This document shows, one piece after another, positions 34,425-46,969 of a stretch of 64,000 bases of DNA. The stretch covers positions 34,995,787 to 35,059,786 of the forward strand of contig OY720346.1 of assembly GCA_963082975.1 (NCBI GenBank), written 5' to 3'. This DNA comes from Labia minor. Taxonomy: Eukaryota > Arthropoda > Insecta > Dermaptera > Spongiphoridae. Positions within the stretch are counted from its first letter, which is position 1. Each line of letters begins with the position of its first letter. Made by a program: the position numbers and the translations under genes. Below the pieces are notes generated by a model. It worked only from the letters and a program-made list of their open reading frames with translations, was not told where the DNA came from and made no database searches.

Positions 34425-34950
34425 GAAGTGAAAACTTCTTTAGCGGCGTTGAGCACTTTTGCGGGATGGGGAAAAAGTATAGAACTCGCGTGATCGTGAC
34501 CAACACCATGAAGCTAGCACATTACGTCTGCTTTCAAATTTCTTATAACAGAGCGCGAAATTTGAATTGTCATTAGAACTGTTTTATAAATTATCTCTAA
34601 CATATAAATATATATTTATTATGTAAAGTTCATTTCATATATACATATATAATCAAAATTATACGAAATGAACTTCACATAATAAATATATATTTTATGT
34701 TAGAGATAAGAATTATAAAACAGTTCGTATTGCAATATTTTAAACAAAGTTGTGTATTTATATATTTATAAATATAAGTTACAAATTTGTTTAAAATATA
34801 TGTTTAAAATAATATATAAGTTATATATATATACATGCATATGAAATTCATCTTTCTCGTGAAATAGCGCGAATTTCGTCTGTTTTAAAATTTCTTACGC
34901 AGAAGTTTTCACTTCTGTCGGCCAGTCACACGACTGCCAATTTTGCTTTT
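34425..34950. mobile_element. MITE with long internal palindrome, nested in family B
   Basis: GAAGTGAAAACTTCT at 34425-34439 is inverted at 34901-34915. The intact equivalent at 13270-13290 reads straight through, giving an empty site. The right boundary by that comparison lies near 34950, beyond the inverted repeat, so the exact ends are uncertain. The centre holds a ~61-bp inverted repeat (34576-34636 against 34665-34726). Confidence 0.6.
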
Positions 34951-35305
34951 TTAATTCCGAAAAGCTGCAAAGCACGTTTTTTTGTCTTTAGTTTGTTTTA
35001 TAACCACTTGGGGCGCTAAACAGTTTTTCAAAAAAACACTATAGAAAAAAAATATATGTACCTATATATTATATATTTATGTATTATTGAGGAGCACAAG
35101 TTCATTAATTTTAATCAGATTGATGCAAATGTGTAACATTTAATAATTGTAATAAATAATTAAAGAATTGTGTATCAATATTTTTTAAAGGGTAGAGCGA
35201 GAGCTCGGTGTCCCAGGTATTAATATTACCAGCCAAATCCAATAATAATGAATCATTTTTTTTAACTTAAGTACCGAGCCGAGGCTCGGGGTCCCGGTAC
35301 TATAT

Positions 35306-37390
35306 ATATATATATATAGTATACATTCAATAATGGAAATTAATTAGAAAAAAATGTTTGGTGATTTATTAAATAATAACGGCAATTATTTTCTTCGAAG
35401 GTGTAGGTATTTTATTATATCATTCAAGGTAATTAAATAATAGAAAAATATATAAATAAATAAAATATAAATTCTTCAATTGATTAAGAAAGAATGAATG
35501 GAAAGGAAATTAATTAAAATTATCCAGGAGAAATGAGTAAAATAATAATAAAAGTAGAATCTCGTATAAGGATATGTATATGAAATTTATAGGTAATGAG
35601 AATATTTTTCTTTCAATTGAAACGTAAAGGGGTTAAAATGATAATAAATACATTCTAGAATAGGTTAATTTGATAATAAAATTCTTTATGAGGCGCAAAT
35701 AGATAACCGATAAAATGAGTAAAGGTATGAGATTGATGGGAGTGAAATAATAAGGAAGAATCGCTGCTAAATTAGAATGTTTATTAGACTTGATTAAAAT
35801 TTGTAGTCTTTACGCTTAAATGCCCTTATAAATTCCACTCTTATAGCTGATAGCTACTTTTCATTTCTATTAAGTAGCAAAAAAAATACAATAATTATTT
35901 GTTTAATTAATTATATATATTGTAGGAAATTTTAATAAAAATGTATGTTTTTGTTGATATTAAATGGAGGTCTGTTCTGAAAAGAACAATGGTGTTGGAA
36001 AAGATGGCGCTCACATCCGAGCAGCATTGCATCCAATTTGCAAAGAACGGAACAAGTCACTTGTGTACTCAGACCAAGAAAATCCAGTTGAACCAATAAC
36101 AGACGAGAACGCATTTATGTTAAATATTTAATTAGAAGAACTTATATTTAGATTAAGATTAATATATTAAGTTAGCTAATATTATAATAAATGTTTGATT
36201 TTGTTATGATTTTATTATGATCACTTATATTACTGGTTTACTCACGTTTATGTTAAGCAAGCATTTTATGTTTTTATGAATTTGCTACATTTATGTAATA
36301 TTTTAATAAAAGGATTTATGCACCCAATTTATTGAATTATCATTTATGAAGATCTACCTTTAAAGAAGATAAAAGAAGAAAGAAGAAAGAAGAAAATAAA
36401 AAACAATTTTTCCTACAATATACATATATATATATTGATTTATTGTATTAATTATTAATAAATAAAATTATATATAAATATTATTTAAATGTGAATTCAT
36501 ATTTTCGATGAATCTTTTAATTTCAATTTGATTTTTTTTTAGTTATTTATTTTATTTTGTTTGTAAACTAATCCAAAAGTTTTCGTAGGGAAACTATTCA
36601 ACCATTTTACCAAATTTAAAATGTGTATTTGATAAATTTTTATTTAAAACAAAAAATTATATTATTGAAAAATTAAATGTTGTTATTATGGTATTATCTT
36701 ATTAATTAAATTCTTGGAAAAGTGTTTTTACGTCGTGCGAATATATAGTCAGTAGGAGGAGTAAAGGTCTGGATGAAAAAAAGGAAGGGAGAGAGAGAGA
36801 CAATAAGGAAGAACTGCTGCATATCTCTAGGCATAATTGAAATTAATATTAAATCATAACCATAATGAATATTCATCTACACAACAATTAAATGGAATAT
36901 TAAATGCCTTTGACCAATACAAGCATAAATAGTAAAATACCAAATAAATATTTTATTATTTCCTGGAATATCTTATTTCAATTCAAGGGGTGAGTTTTAT
37001 TTAATATTTAAATTTTAATTAATTTTTAATTTATCCTATTTTTTTATTACACCATGATAATAAATTAATTTTTAACTTTCTAATGAAAAAACTCATATGC
37101 TATATGGTAACTACTAGTAGATTCTTTGTCATTTCCTAGATTCATCTATCTTTGTTGGTAAATGAAATTATATCGACTTTTGCATATTCAAAATCACAAT
37201 TTTAAAAAATATAAAATGTTAAGCCCATTTGTAAATTGTGTTTTTATTTATTTCATTTGAAGGAATAAGATCTCGTTCTATTTTTGACTGAATTTAATTT
37301 TTTTAAATAATAAAATAAAATATATTATTATATATATTTATATGGTTGCTGATAGAAGACTTCCAGGGTATCTTAAGAAGATTTCAAAGC
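35306..37390. other. AT-rich DNA, weak repeats only
   Basis: Two blocks at 36815-36900 and 36965-37140 resemble 25355-25440 and 25205-25345 in swapped order. A modestly GC-richer stretch at 35985-36110 (ATGGCGCTCACATCCGAGCAG on the plus strand) might be a transposase N-terminus scrap; I cannot confirm it. Confidence 0.45.
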
Positions 37391-37394
37391 TATA

Positions 37395-37720
37395 TCTATA
37401 AAGAAAATTCAATATCTATCTCTATGGCTCTACGCAACTCGAAAGTTCTTGGCCGCAGCAACCACATTTCTCCAAGTGTCCATATCCTGAGCCACAACCA
37501 TCCATTCCTCTCTCATCTCTGTCACTTCCTAGTTTATCCACCACCACATCTTTGGTCTTCCTACAATATATTTTTCGCCATTCTTTCTTCTCTCATTCTA
37601 GCCACGTGCCCTGCCTATCGCAGTCTTTTCGATTTTATAACCCTATGTTTGGAGATGCATAGATGTCATGCAATTCCTCGTTATGCAGTCTCCGCCATTC
37701 CCCGGTGACCTCTCTATTAT
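37395..37720 (-). pseudogene. LINE ORF2 3' fragment
   Basis: On the minus strand the frame reads VGRPKMWWWINWEVTEM and then QDMDTWRNVVAAAKNFRV before a stop. This is the usual C-terminus of many RTE/Jockey-type reverse transcriptase proteins (GRPR...W...DRDTWR). Only about 100 codons remain and the upstream part is unreadable. Confidence 0.7.
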
Positions 37721-37757
37721 AGAATCCTATTCTATACCTTAAATTCTATACTCTAAA

Positions 37758-38060
37758 TCAGTATTTCTCAACCTTTTTGGACCAAACGCCCCCTTTGTAA
37801 GACCCGCTTATTAATTCGCCCTCCTATAAATTTTTATGGATAAAAATTGCATGATAATCACTAATATAAGGTAGGTACTAGGTGATACTTAGAGCCATAT
37901 TGAAAAATCGAGTTTCAGAACCTGATTGCAAAATCATCTGACCTTTTTTTAGAACCATATTGAAAAAAATTGAAAAAAAGAGGAAATGTTTAAAAAGCCT
38001 GTTTTTGCCCCCCAAAATCGTATTGTCAAATAATCGCCCACTTTAAGATGTCGATCGCCC
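37758..38060. mobile_element. One-ended hAT remnant
   Basis: The left end CAGTATTTCTCAACCTTTTT matches the hAT terminus type at 52520 and 48044. The interior has two tandem copies of the AGAACCATATTGAAAAA module. No matching right end or target duplication was found, so it is truncated. Confidence 0.5.
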
Positions 38061-38135
38061 AGGTAAAGTAAATTCAATCTCAACTTATTAGACTTTATCC
38101 GTAAATCAAGTTTCAAAATAGATTAATTAGAATTT

Positions 38136-38169
38136 TTACCGACCGACGATAGTAAGGGAGGTATTGTTT
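38136..38169 (+). repeat. HINE 5' stub
   Basis: The first ~34 bp of the HINE, from TACCGACCGACG to GTATTGTTT, then unrelated sequence. It breaks at the same point as the stub at 39990-40022. Confidence 0.8.
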
Positions 38170-39989
38170 ATTATATAATATTTAATTCAATATTTTTAAT
38201 ATAATTACTATTAGTATAACATAATTAATATATAATCTAATAGTATTAATATTAATTTTATCATGAAAAGAGCAAATTTTGGGCTAGATGAGTTCTAAAT
38301 TTATTCAATTTATATTGCAATTTCGAACCACATTTTTTTTTCAGTTGTCCCTATTCTTAACCACCTCCATCTCAATGCAATCTACTCCCAATTTCATTAG
38401 TTTTTTTGTTGTATTTTTTCACACCAAGTGAAATATATTTGCCAAAACTCTATTTACTCTGCAAACCACCCAGTGTTTTTGAAAATGTAAAAGTGATTGA
38501 TTCCTGCTGCACCCTATTAATTATAGATTATTAAATAATGCATTACGAATTTACCTTTAAAGTCAAAAGTAAAGATGATAAGTATATATTTTCATTCTCA
38601 TTCATTTACTTAATATACAAGTATACTTAAGTATATATTTATTTTCCAGAGATTTTTTTTTTCTGACAAAGTAATTCCATGTCATAAATTAAAATAAATA
38701 AATTTTATAACAAGATATTTTCATTCAATTATTTTATTAATTTTCTTTGATTTAATTATTATAATTATCAAATTAAGGTATGATTTATTCATATTTTCGT
38801 AATTTAACATTACAAATAGAAGATAAGAAAAAAGAAAAAGAAAACAACACAAAAAAAACAACAAAAACAAACAAAAACAAGCGGTATATTATTCTTTCAA
38901 AGTCAACATATACGGTCAAGGTTCTCCCTTCACCCCCCTTCATCTTTATCTTTTTTTTAGCTTTAAGCCTTTGAAAAATACTTTTACTCTGACTCAGCAA
39001 TATATAATATAGTAAATATATATGCGATTGTTTTTTTTTTACTTAATCTTTCTCTTTCTCTTTCTTTCAGCCATTAAACAACATATATACAAACGTTTGG
39101 TGCCCAAATGAAATATTACGAAACAAAAACAATAATAGAAGGAGAGGGGATGTGGAATTTTAGTTGTAGATATATTTTTAGGAATATATTTGTGTGATGC
39201 TAGGGGGCATGCATAGAAAGAGAATAAAAGAATGTGTTGCTAAGAGTTGGAGGGGAATGGAAATAGATATTATAGCTATAGAAATTGCTGTTTCGATCAG
39301 TTGACAGATGAGATTACAATCCAGTGAATATTATATTATTAAACAAAACTTGTTTCGATTTTCTATTTTTCTTAAACAAGTTTTTTTTTGTTTTTTTTTA
39401 AAGAAATTCAATCCGTTCGGTAATCATAATGAAGCATCAGATGAATGGTCAAAAGTGCCGGTATATTATATTAAATAATTTTCCTATCTATTATAAAAAT
39501 GATATTAACAACTATTAATAAATTATTATTATTTAGAGACAGATAATCTTAAATAGGTATTATTCATTTATTCAGGGAGAGCGTTTATAATATTTTTTAT
39601 ATATTCACGAATTTATATCACTTAAGAAGGGTAAATAAGTATTATAGTCGGTTATATCAATGAGGTGTCCTATGATCAGTAGAACGGGTCCTATCAACCT
39701 TTACCTTGATTTTCTGGATCGGAGGCGCTACTTTTATATCTCAAGTAGTGATCCCGGAGGTTAGGTTGACTCCAGCAAGATAAATTCCCTTGCCACGAAA
39801 ATGTGGTTTACGAGTCGTCTATTTTGGAATGAATCTATTTTTATTTATTTAATGGATTACGTTCATTTAAAATAACAATAATAATACATAAAGTCAAATC
39901 AAAGTTAATTTCCAAAAATGCTATTGTATCAGAATCGCTGTGGAAATTAACTAATTAATTTGACTCTTTTAGTCAATTTTTATAAATAT
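38170..39989. other. AT-rich DNA with one unidentified richer block
   Basis: The block at 39655-39830 is less AT-rich (TGATTTTCTGGATCGGAGGC, GATCCCGGAGGTTAGGTTGA) and is probably a repeat scrap, but I could not identify it. The rest shows nothing. Confidence 0.4.
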
Positions 39990-40022
39990 AAACAATACCT
40001 TCCTTACTATCGTCGGTCGGTA
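39990..40022 (-). repeat. HINE 5' stub, opposite strand
   Basis: AAACAATACCTTCCTTACTA through CGGTCGGTA is the reverse complement of the first ~33 bp of the HINE, with one mismatch. Nothing beyond that breakpoint matches the element. Confidence 0.8.
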
Positions 40023-43000
40023 AAAATTAATTGTAGTAAATTTTTAATACTAATTTGTTTGTTTGTTTTCTTGTTGAATAAATTATCAACTCTACCTATA
40101 TGTAATATATTTTTAATTATCATAGATCTTAAAAATTTTGTTAATATATATGAATAGATAAAATATGGAAAAAATAAAATTATAATTCAATTATAATCAC
40201 CTAAACTATAAAGATAATTTTTAACTATGTATTTATAACAATTAAATTAAATTTGAAAACGGCTATTTAAATTAAAATTGTTTATAAGTATAAGATCAAA
40301 AATCTTAAAAATAATTAAGATACTTTATATAATTATAAATATTAAAAAATAAATTAAATTTAAGCCTCCCCTATCAAAGATGTTAAAAATTCATAAAAAG
40401 CATCAAAGTTTGGTCATTGTTATTAGCCAATTGATAGATCCAGTATTGATAAATTTCAATACAATGGTGATTAAAAAGATTTTAAAGGTTCTCCTATAAA
40501 AAATAAATTTTATAACAATTTTTATGAAAATCTTTAAAAACATGATATAAATATGTTTTTCAAAAAATTAAAAAAACAAGCTTAATTTTTTGTAACATCA
40601 ATTAAATTAACACCTAAATTACACGTACCTTAGTTTTTTTTATCAGTGTTAGTAATTAATGTCAAAAATAGGTATTCCTTTTTTAATCTAGAAATTATTA
40701 AATGAATGTGAAAAAGAAAGAGAGAGAGAGAAAAAAGTATAAAAGGATTAAAGAAAAAATAACTAGAATATTTATGAAATATATTTTACTTTTTTATACA
40801 TGGATGACACTTTTTCTCTGAAATGAATGAATAATTAACACATACATACACAAAATTACCATGTAATTATGTGATAAAATAGAAGTAAAAGAGTTTGTAC
40901 ATTTTTTTTCAACATTTTTTTTAATTATTATTCAAGGATTTGTTAATTTTATTATTTCTTTAAATAGTGTGTGATTCTTAAAAATGTTGATATATATATT
41001 AATATATATTATATATTAGAAAAAATTCAATATTAGATTTCTTTATGGTTTAAGCTGTCCTTGAATTTAATCTCTTCCCTTTTTGGCAAAAGATGTGGTG
41101 AAAATATTTATCCGATTAACCACAAATCTATTTTCTAATTTCGTAAAATTTTCGTCAATTATATTTTTTTTTTAATGTTAAATCATTCTACCAGAATTGT
41201 GAAAAAGGCATAGAGCATCATTTCAATTTAAATTAAAAAACGATAAAACTAAAGTAATAAATTTAATAAATCAAAACATATAATAATTCTTCTAATAATA
41301 TCACATAACTTAATCAGCCTTTTGTACACTGTAAATGATAACACTATTAACATATGATTTGTGCAAAGTATTTACCACGAAACGAGGGGTGTTAAATTTT
41401 CAAGGCATTTTGAAAATTAGTTTACAAATTACAATTTAGTGTCTCCTGTGACATTACATAAAGTGCCTACGTTTTAGAACACAATCTGAATTTTCTTCAT
41501 TGAGTATGTGAGAATGGATGAACATTCCATTAACACCAAGAGGCAAAAAATAGGACTCAAATAAAAAAAAGAGATTGGCAAAATAAATTACAAACTTAAA
41601 TATAGTTTCTGTTTATGTTTAAAATCATTTTGTAAGAGAAAAGTTTCTAAGAAAATATAAAATTATCGATTAAAGAAAATTTGGTTGCCTATCGATCAGG
41701 CGAACTCTTTTTTATGAGAGCAGTCGGTTTTCTCTTTAAAATTTATTATTACATACATACATATCTTTATCTTTATTTATTTATTTTTTTTGCTTTTCTT
41801 CTTCAAAAGATAATAAAATATATAATTGTAGATCCTAGTTTTTTTATCTGAAAGTAAATCTATAGTTAGAAAAATCATTAATTCTAGAGAATGGGGTAAT
41901 TTTTCTTTCATGATTAGTTAGAGAGAAACATTCATTTTTTTTTGTTCATTCACCTAATAATAAGAAATAGGACACGACCCAGTGAATGTTGTTTGTTTTT
42001 TAAAATGGTTTCTTTGTTTTTTTTTTTCTTTTTTTTCTTTTGAACTACTTTGGTACGTGATAACCATTGATTGAATGAAGATGGAAAAAAATATAACTCC
42101 CGATGGATGTACGTAGTATGATCAATTTAGATTGAGAATCAAAGAAATAGCCTTGAAAAAAATTTAAAATTATCTGATACTATAAATAACGAAGTGATTA
42201 TATTATTTGTTTACAATTTCCCTTGTTAGATTATATAATTTATAAAAACTCATATATAAAATGGTAATGAAATAGTCTATTCAAAAATAATCTGGACATA
42301 GTATGAATAGAATATGTAACGACAGTTAACTCATTAAATAAAATATTTATTCATGAAAATTCACATATAGAAAAGTTATATGTATTAGTTTTAAAATAAT
42401 GTATTGTTTATATAAATGAAGTATATAAATAAATAATAAAAATCGTTACAAGAATTATTTTTAATATTTAATATTTTAAATTTTTGTTTAGCTTTTAGGT
42501 TAAATATATTATTAATTTGAAAGAGATCAAATACCCAATTTAAGATTGTAATATATATTAATATAGTATATATATAGTGTATAAACGAACTTAAGATTTT
42601 TTGCTTTTGGTCATATTTTAGAATATTTTCTTTTTACTTTTTTAAGATTTTAATTATGTTCTTTAGTCATTCAGAAATTTTTAATTTGAAATTTAAAAAT
42701 GAATATTAATATTTATAACTCTTTAAGAGAAAAATATGTGATCATAAATTAAAGAATGTCTGAAAGATAAAATAACGAGAACATTGATTAAATTTATTGC
42801 ATATGAACAAGAAAATTATACATTCTTAGATAATTAAAGCAAGTTTAATGGATTATGTTAAAAAAGACCAAATTGACTTCTAAATGGATGAACTAGCTGT
42901 AAATTTGAATAATAATAATATTATATGATGACAATAATAAGAGGAATGAGTATTCAAACATGAAAATTCACCCACTTTAATAATCAAATTGAAAATAAGA

Positions 43001-44217
43001 TACATGGTTAATTTTGTTTTATTTTTAAAATAATTAAATCGCGGTGAACAGTCAAGAGAATGCAGGTAGAAAAGAGAGAGAGAAAAGGAAATAGTTGTAG
43101 CAATGATAGTAGTAGTCAGTTGGTCTGCCGGCCCCTTCATTATTATCATCGTTCCTTACCATTAACCCCTTCCCTCCCCATAGACACTATCCATTCCAAT
43201 TTAACTTTAATTGATAGACCGGAAAAAGTAATTAAAATGGAATTTAAACACACATTTCGTTAACTAAAAACAATAACTTAACTTAAAATAGATTTAAAAA
43301 ACATAATTAAAGGATGTATTCGATAGGTATATATATATATAGGCTTAATTATTTTCAGAAGAGAAGGTCATGAGGAAAAAAAGTTGATCCCCTATCACTT
43401 TAATTCATTAGTTTTTAGTAATAACAAAAAAACCTGTTAAACGATCCTATCTTTTAACATGGTTTTGTCTAATTATTACATCACGAATGATTTTATTCGT
43501 ATCTTCTAATATATATATATATATATATATATACTTGAATATTATAGTAAAGAGCAAATTGGAAAATTAAATAATAAGTCAAATGATAAATTTTGAAATT
43601 TTGGAAAATCTTGTTAACTGTTAAGATGTGTAATGAAAAAAATGGAAATTATTACTTTTATTATTATTATTATTACTAATTGGATAATCGAAAAATTGGA
43701 TGAATTAACCTATTTCCTCTTCTTTATACATTAGAAATGTTTTTTCATTCATATATTTTTTTTTCTTCTATTTTTTCAAATAGAAAACTGTTTAAAATTT
43801 AATTCTCTTTTAGCTCCCTATTCTCGAAAAAAAAAAATACATAGCTATATGCTTGTTCCAATTCTTAACCATGTTCTTAATAATTAGATCGAAATTAGAC
43901 AACCCTCCTTTCTTATAAAATATAATTTGCCCTTTTTTACAATTCAATCCTTAAAATATTCAAAACATGTTTACCTTTTAATTTATTTACAATATTATTT
44001 CATTAAAATTACTGTACTTTATTGAATGAATTTTAAATCATTGATGAGGATATAAGAAAAATAGGTACAGTATGTAAGAATGTTCACCATCATCTAGATA
44101 TTATAAAAATAACGGCACTGGGTAATGATTTATAAATTAAAATTTTATGAAACGATCACTCAATCTCCTTTCCAATATATATTTATACAGTATATTACTA
44201 TATACACTATCATATAT

Positions 44218-44275
<58 letters not shown>

Positions 44276-45438
44276 TACGGTATAATTATTACTAAGAGGA
44301 GTAGTGAAAAACTGGAGCGTTTCTTTTCAATTCAAATAAGAGTGGATACTTTATAAATTACATGGAAATTTGCACAAGAAAATTATACATAAAAGCATGG
44401 GGGGAGAGAGGGGGGGGGGGGAACGGATAATAAAATACAATGAGGATGTTGATATGCATCTTTGTGTATTTAAATTATCAGTCAAGGTAATCATCAAAGA
44501 TATTTGTGTAAATTTATACAAGATTTAATACATTAAACCGGAATAATTATAATATTATACATTTGAAAACAAAATTTATGTTAAAAGTTATATACATATT
44601 AATTATTTTATATTTAGTTATTGTATTTGTTAACATTGTTATTTGATGAAACTCTATAACTATTATAGCCTGAATGGACAACGAAATATTTTAACATGGA
44701 GAATCAAACAAAATGGATCATGCTTTGTCAAACACCCGTTATAATGACTGCTTCCGAAATTTAATCATCTCCATGGAGAAAATTGATTTAAATGATGCTT
44801 GTCTGGATATGTCACTCATAATAATATAATAAAAATAATTTAAAAAAAATATTTTTAATTAAATACCATTATTACACTTTATAAATTTCTTTAAGATGTA
44901 GGCTAATATATGAAAAAAATATTTGTTTTTTCTACTTAATAATTAGGTATTTTATTTAATTATTGTTTATTAATTGATAATAAACTAATAAATTAATCGA
45001 TATGTGTTAATTTTAGTTTCATTATTTAATAGAAGACACAATTTGAATAAATAATTGATTCCATTCAATGGTATGTAATTATTAATAGGAAAATATATGA
45101 ATTGCTTTATTTAAGCTAATTAAAGAGGATTATAGTATCATGGTTCAATTACAATTTTGCATCCAATGATGCAGTAATACGTAAATATCCTATAAAATCA
45201 TTCATGCGCAATCAAATAAACGAGATCCGGATGTATAAGTAGATACAATTCAATATCTGCCAATATCATCTATCTCTTTCACACTCCCACTACTCTCTCA
45301 TTAAAATTCTTAAATATTTAACATTATTATATTATATTAGATAGAGCGTCATATATTTATCAGTATAAAAATGTTAAATAATTATATAATATTTCAAATC
45401 AGTGGCAATAATTATTCAAATACATTTATATCAAAAAA
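40023..45438. other. AT-rich DNA, microsatellites only
   Basis: It contains AT runs at 43509-43533 and 44221-44269, a G-rich purine tract at 44400-44421 and a moderately richer block at 43060-43230 (GGTCTGCCGGCCCCTTCA). No coding pattern was found on either strand. Confidence 0.5.
44221..44269. repeat. TA dinucleotide microsatellite
   Basis: About 24 uninterrupted TA units. Confidence 0.95.
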
Positions 45439-45921
45439 ATGAGCTGTGGCCAGGCAAAGAACCGACCGACGAATTGAAATAAATTAATTTCCAAACAACA
45501 TTGATATATGTATATAAAGTTTAAAAAAAAAATTTTAACTTGAATTAAAATTAAAAAATTATATTATCTTGCTTTTTATTTATAGTTTAATTACTTAATT
45601 ATTAATTACTACTATATTTTAAGTGAAAAATTTCCGACAATGAATATAAAATTAATTCTTTGTAAACTACAATTACCGGTACCTGGATATACACCAAAAG
45701 TTGATGAATTCATGCTACTGATATATTAAGAAAATATACCAAATTTCATCAAAATTCGTTGAGCCGTTCACGTCTTTACGGACACACAATGGACAGCCGG
45801 TGGGCGGACAGACATGCTAAAAATACATTTTTCTCTTAATAAAATGCATGAGATATGTAAAAATCTCCACATGTGAAATTTGGTGGGAAAACAATATCTT
45901 CCCTTCCATCATCGGTCGGTA
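45439..45921 (-). mobile_element. HINE copy 4, diverged subfamily
   Basis: The subterminal repeat CCGACCGACGAATTG and the ATCGGTCGGTA end are retained, but the terminal hairpin is degraded (GAGCTG-tggccagg). The TGACGTCA module is absent. Copy at 60441-61084 shares the same variant 3' half, so this is a separate older subfamily. Confidence 0.7.
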
Positions 45922-46440
45922 AAAAATCACAATATCTCAAAGAATTAAAATAATATAATTTATAAAAAAGAAATAATAATATTATTGTGTATATGTATAT
46001 AATGTCCATTATTATGTGAAAATTTGTTATCATTTATCAGATACTAAAATCATAATTAAAATATTTATGTGATGTTAGTTAAGCTTGTCGATTATACTTA
46101 CTCACAATTTTATTTAGTAGATCAATGCAACTTTGCTAGTGAGTGAATGTTTTATGGAGAAGTAATTAATATCATATTAAAAGATGGTATCTGTATGAAA
46201 ATGTAAACAAGCATAAAATACAAATAACGATACCGGTTAATAAAATCAGTAATTAGTTGTTGTCAATTACTAATCGCTTTTATAAATACAAATAAGTGGA
46301 AACTTTACAATAATCTGTAATACATTTCAATATATAAGTATGGCTTCATATATATATAATTAATTTGTAAGGACTTAACGGCTTAAACGATTAAAGGATA
46401 AAACAGGGAAAAGCTTAGAATTCTATATAGTTTTTTGAAT
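45922..46440. other. AT-rich DNA, nothing seen
   Basis: No coding pattern or repeat was recognised. Confidence 0.5.
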
Positions 46441-46449
46441 TTATTAAAA

Positions 46450-46680
46450 TATTATATATATGTCAGATTTATCCGGGTTTTTATCACGTATTTTTGTGAG
46501 GTTGTTTTCTCGACGTTTCGGCACCCATTTTGGCGTCATTTTCAAGAGGTTATTTAGACGGGAATATTTTTGGGATATTGGGTCTTGGTCTATGCGATTC
46601 CGGGTTGATAGGTTGGGTAGTTTTGTGTTCAATGCATTGCTGTGAAGCTCCGAAGAGTCCTGGGCGTGTAAATATTTACA
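46450..46680 (-). repeat. Unclassified retroelement-like scrap
   Basis: On the minus strand it carries TTGAAAATGACGCCAAAATG, GGTGCCGAAACGTCGAGAAA and then ACCCGGATAAATCTGAC. The hairpin-plus-CGAAACG arrangement recalls the ends of Penelope-like or other invertebrate retroelements. The family is not established. Confidence 0.35.
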
Positions 46681-46689
46681 TTTATTCTG

Positions 46690-46958
46690 CAAGTGTCTCT
46701 TGAGTTTGACATGAATCTTCTTCGAGCAACTTCTTCATCTTCAAACTTTTTTGGGGCGCCTGGACGTTCCTTGTCTTCAAGATCAAAATCACCATTTTTG
46801 AAGCGTCGAAACCAATCTCTACAGGTAGTTTCGGATAGGACAGCGTCTCCGTAAGTCTCAACAAGAATTCTGTGAGCTTCAGCTGCAGAATTCTTCAGAA
46901 AAAAATAGTACAACAAAACTCCCCGCAAAAACCGTTTATTTGGGGTAAAATCTGACAT
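46690..46958 (-). pseudogene. Mariner transposase N-terminal fragment
   Basis: It starts MSDFTPNKRFLRGVLLYYF and continues SAAEAHRILVETYGDAVLSE, CRDWFRRFKNGDFDLEDKER and KKFEDEE, the mariner paired helix-turn-helix region. A frameshift near 46740 leads to EEDSCQTQETLAE in another frame. Nothing of the catalytic domain follows; the sequence passes into an unrelated GC-richer block (46450-46680). Confidence 0.82.
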
Positions 46959-46969
46959 GTTCAAAGCTT

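Larger units (their letters stand above)
33694..35305 (+). repeat. Repeat family B, long copy with nested insertions
   Basis: It begins TATCTTATCTTATTATGCTAGC, with a 5' block shared with family C (CAAAAACCGCTCTAACGA). It then carries a SINE-like block (33966-34030), the direct repeats shared with 12960-13623, a nested MITE (34425-34950) and the 3' hairpin GTACCGAGCCGAGGCTCGGG...CCCGGTAC. A GC-rich 3' terminal hairpin suggests a rolling-circle type element, but the canonical CTRR end is not evident, so the class is open. Confidence 0.6.

Noticed and set aside
35932..36114. Open frame with Leu- and Cys-rich N-terminus, minus strand
   Set aside because: No conserved motif; the plus strand is equally consistent with a transposase scrap. 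Not called.
37346..37708. 120-codon open frame on the plus strand
   Set aside because: Antisense of a LINE ORF2 fragment that reads clearly on the minus strand.
42880..43149. 89-codon open frame on the minus strand as an upstream fz exon
   Set aside because: No Frizzled motif (no Cys-rich domain, TM or loop signatures); composition is low-complexity.
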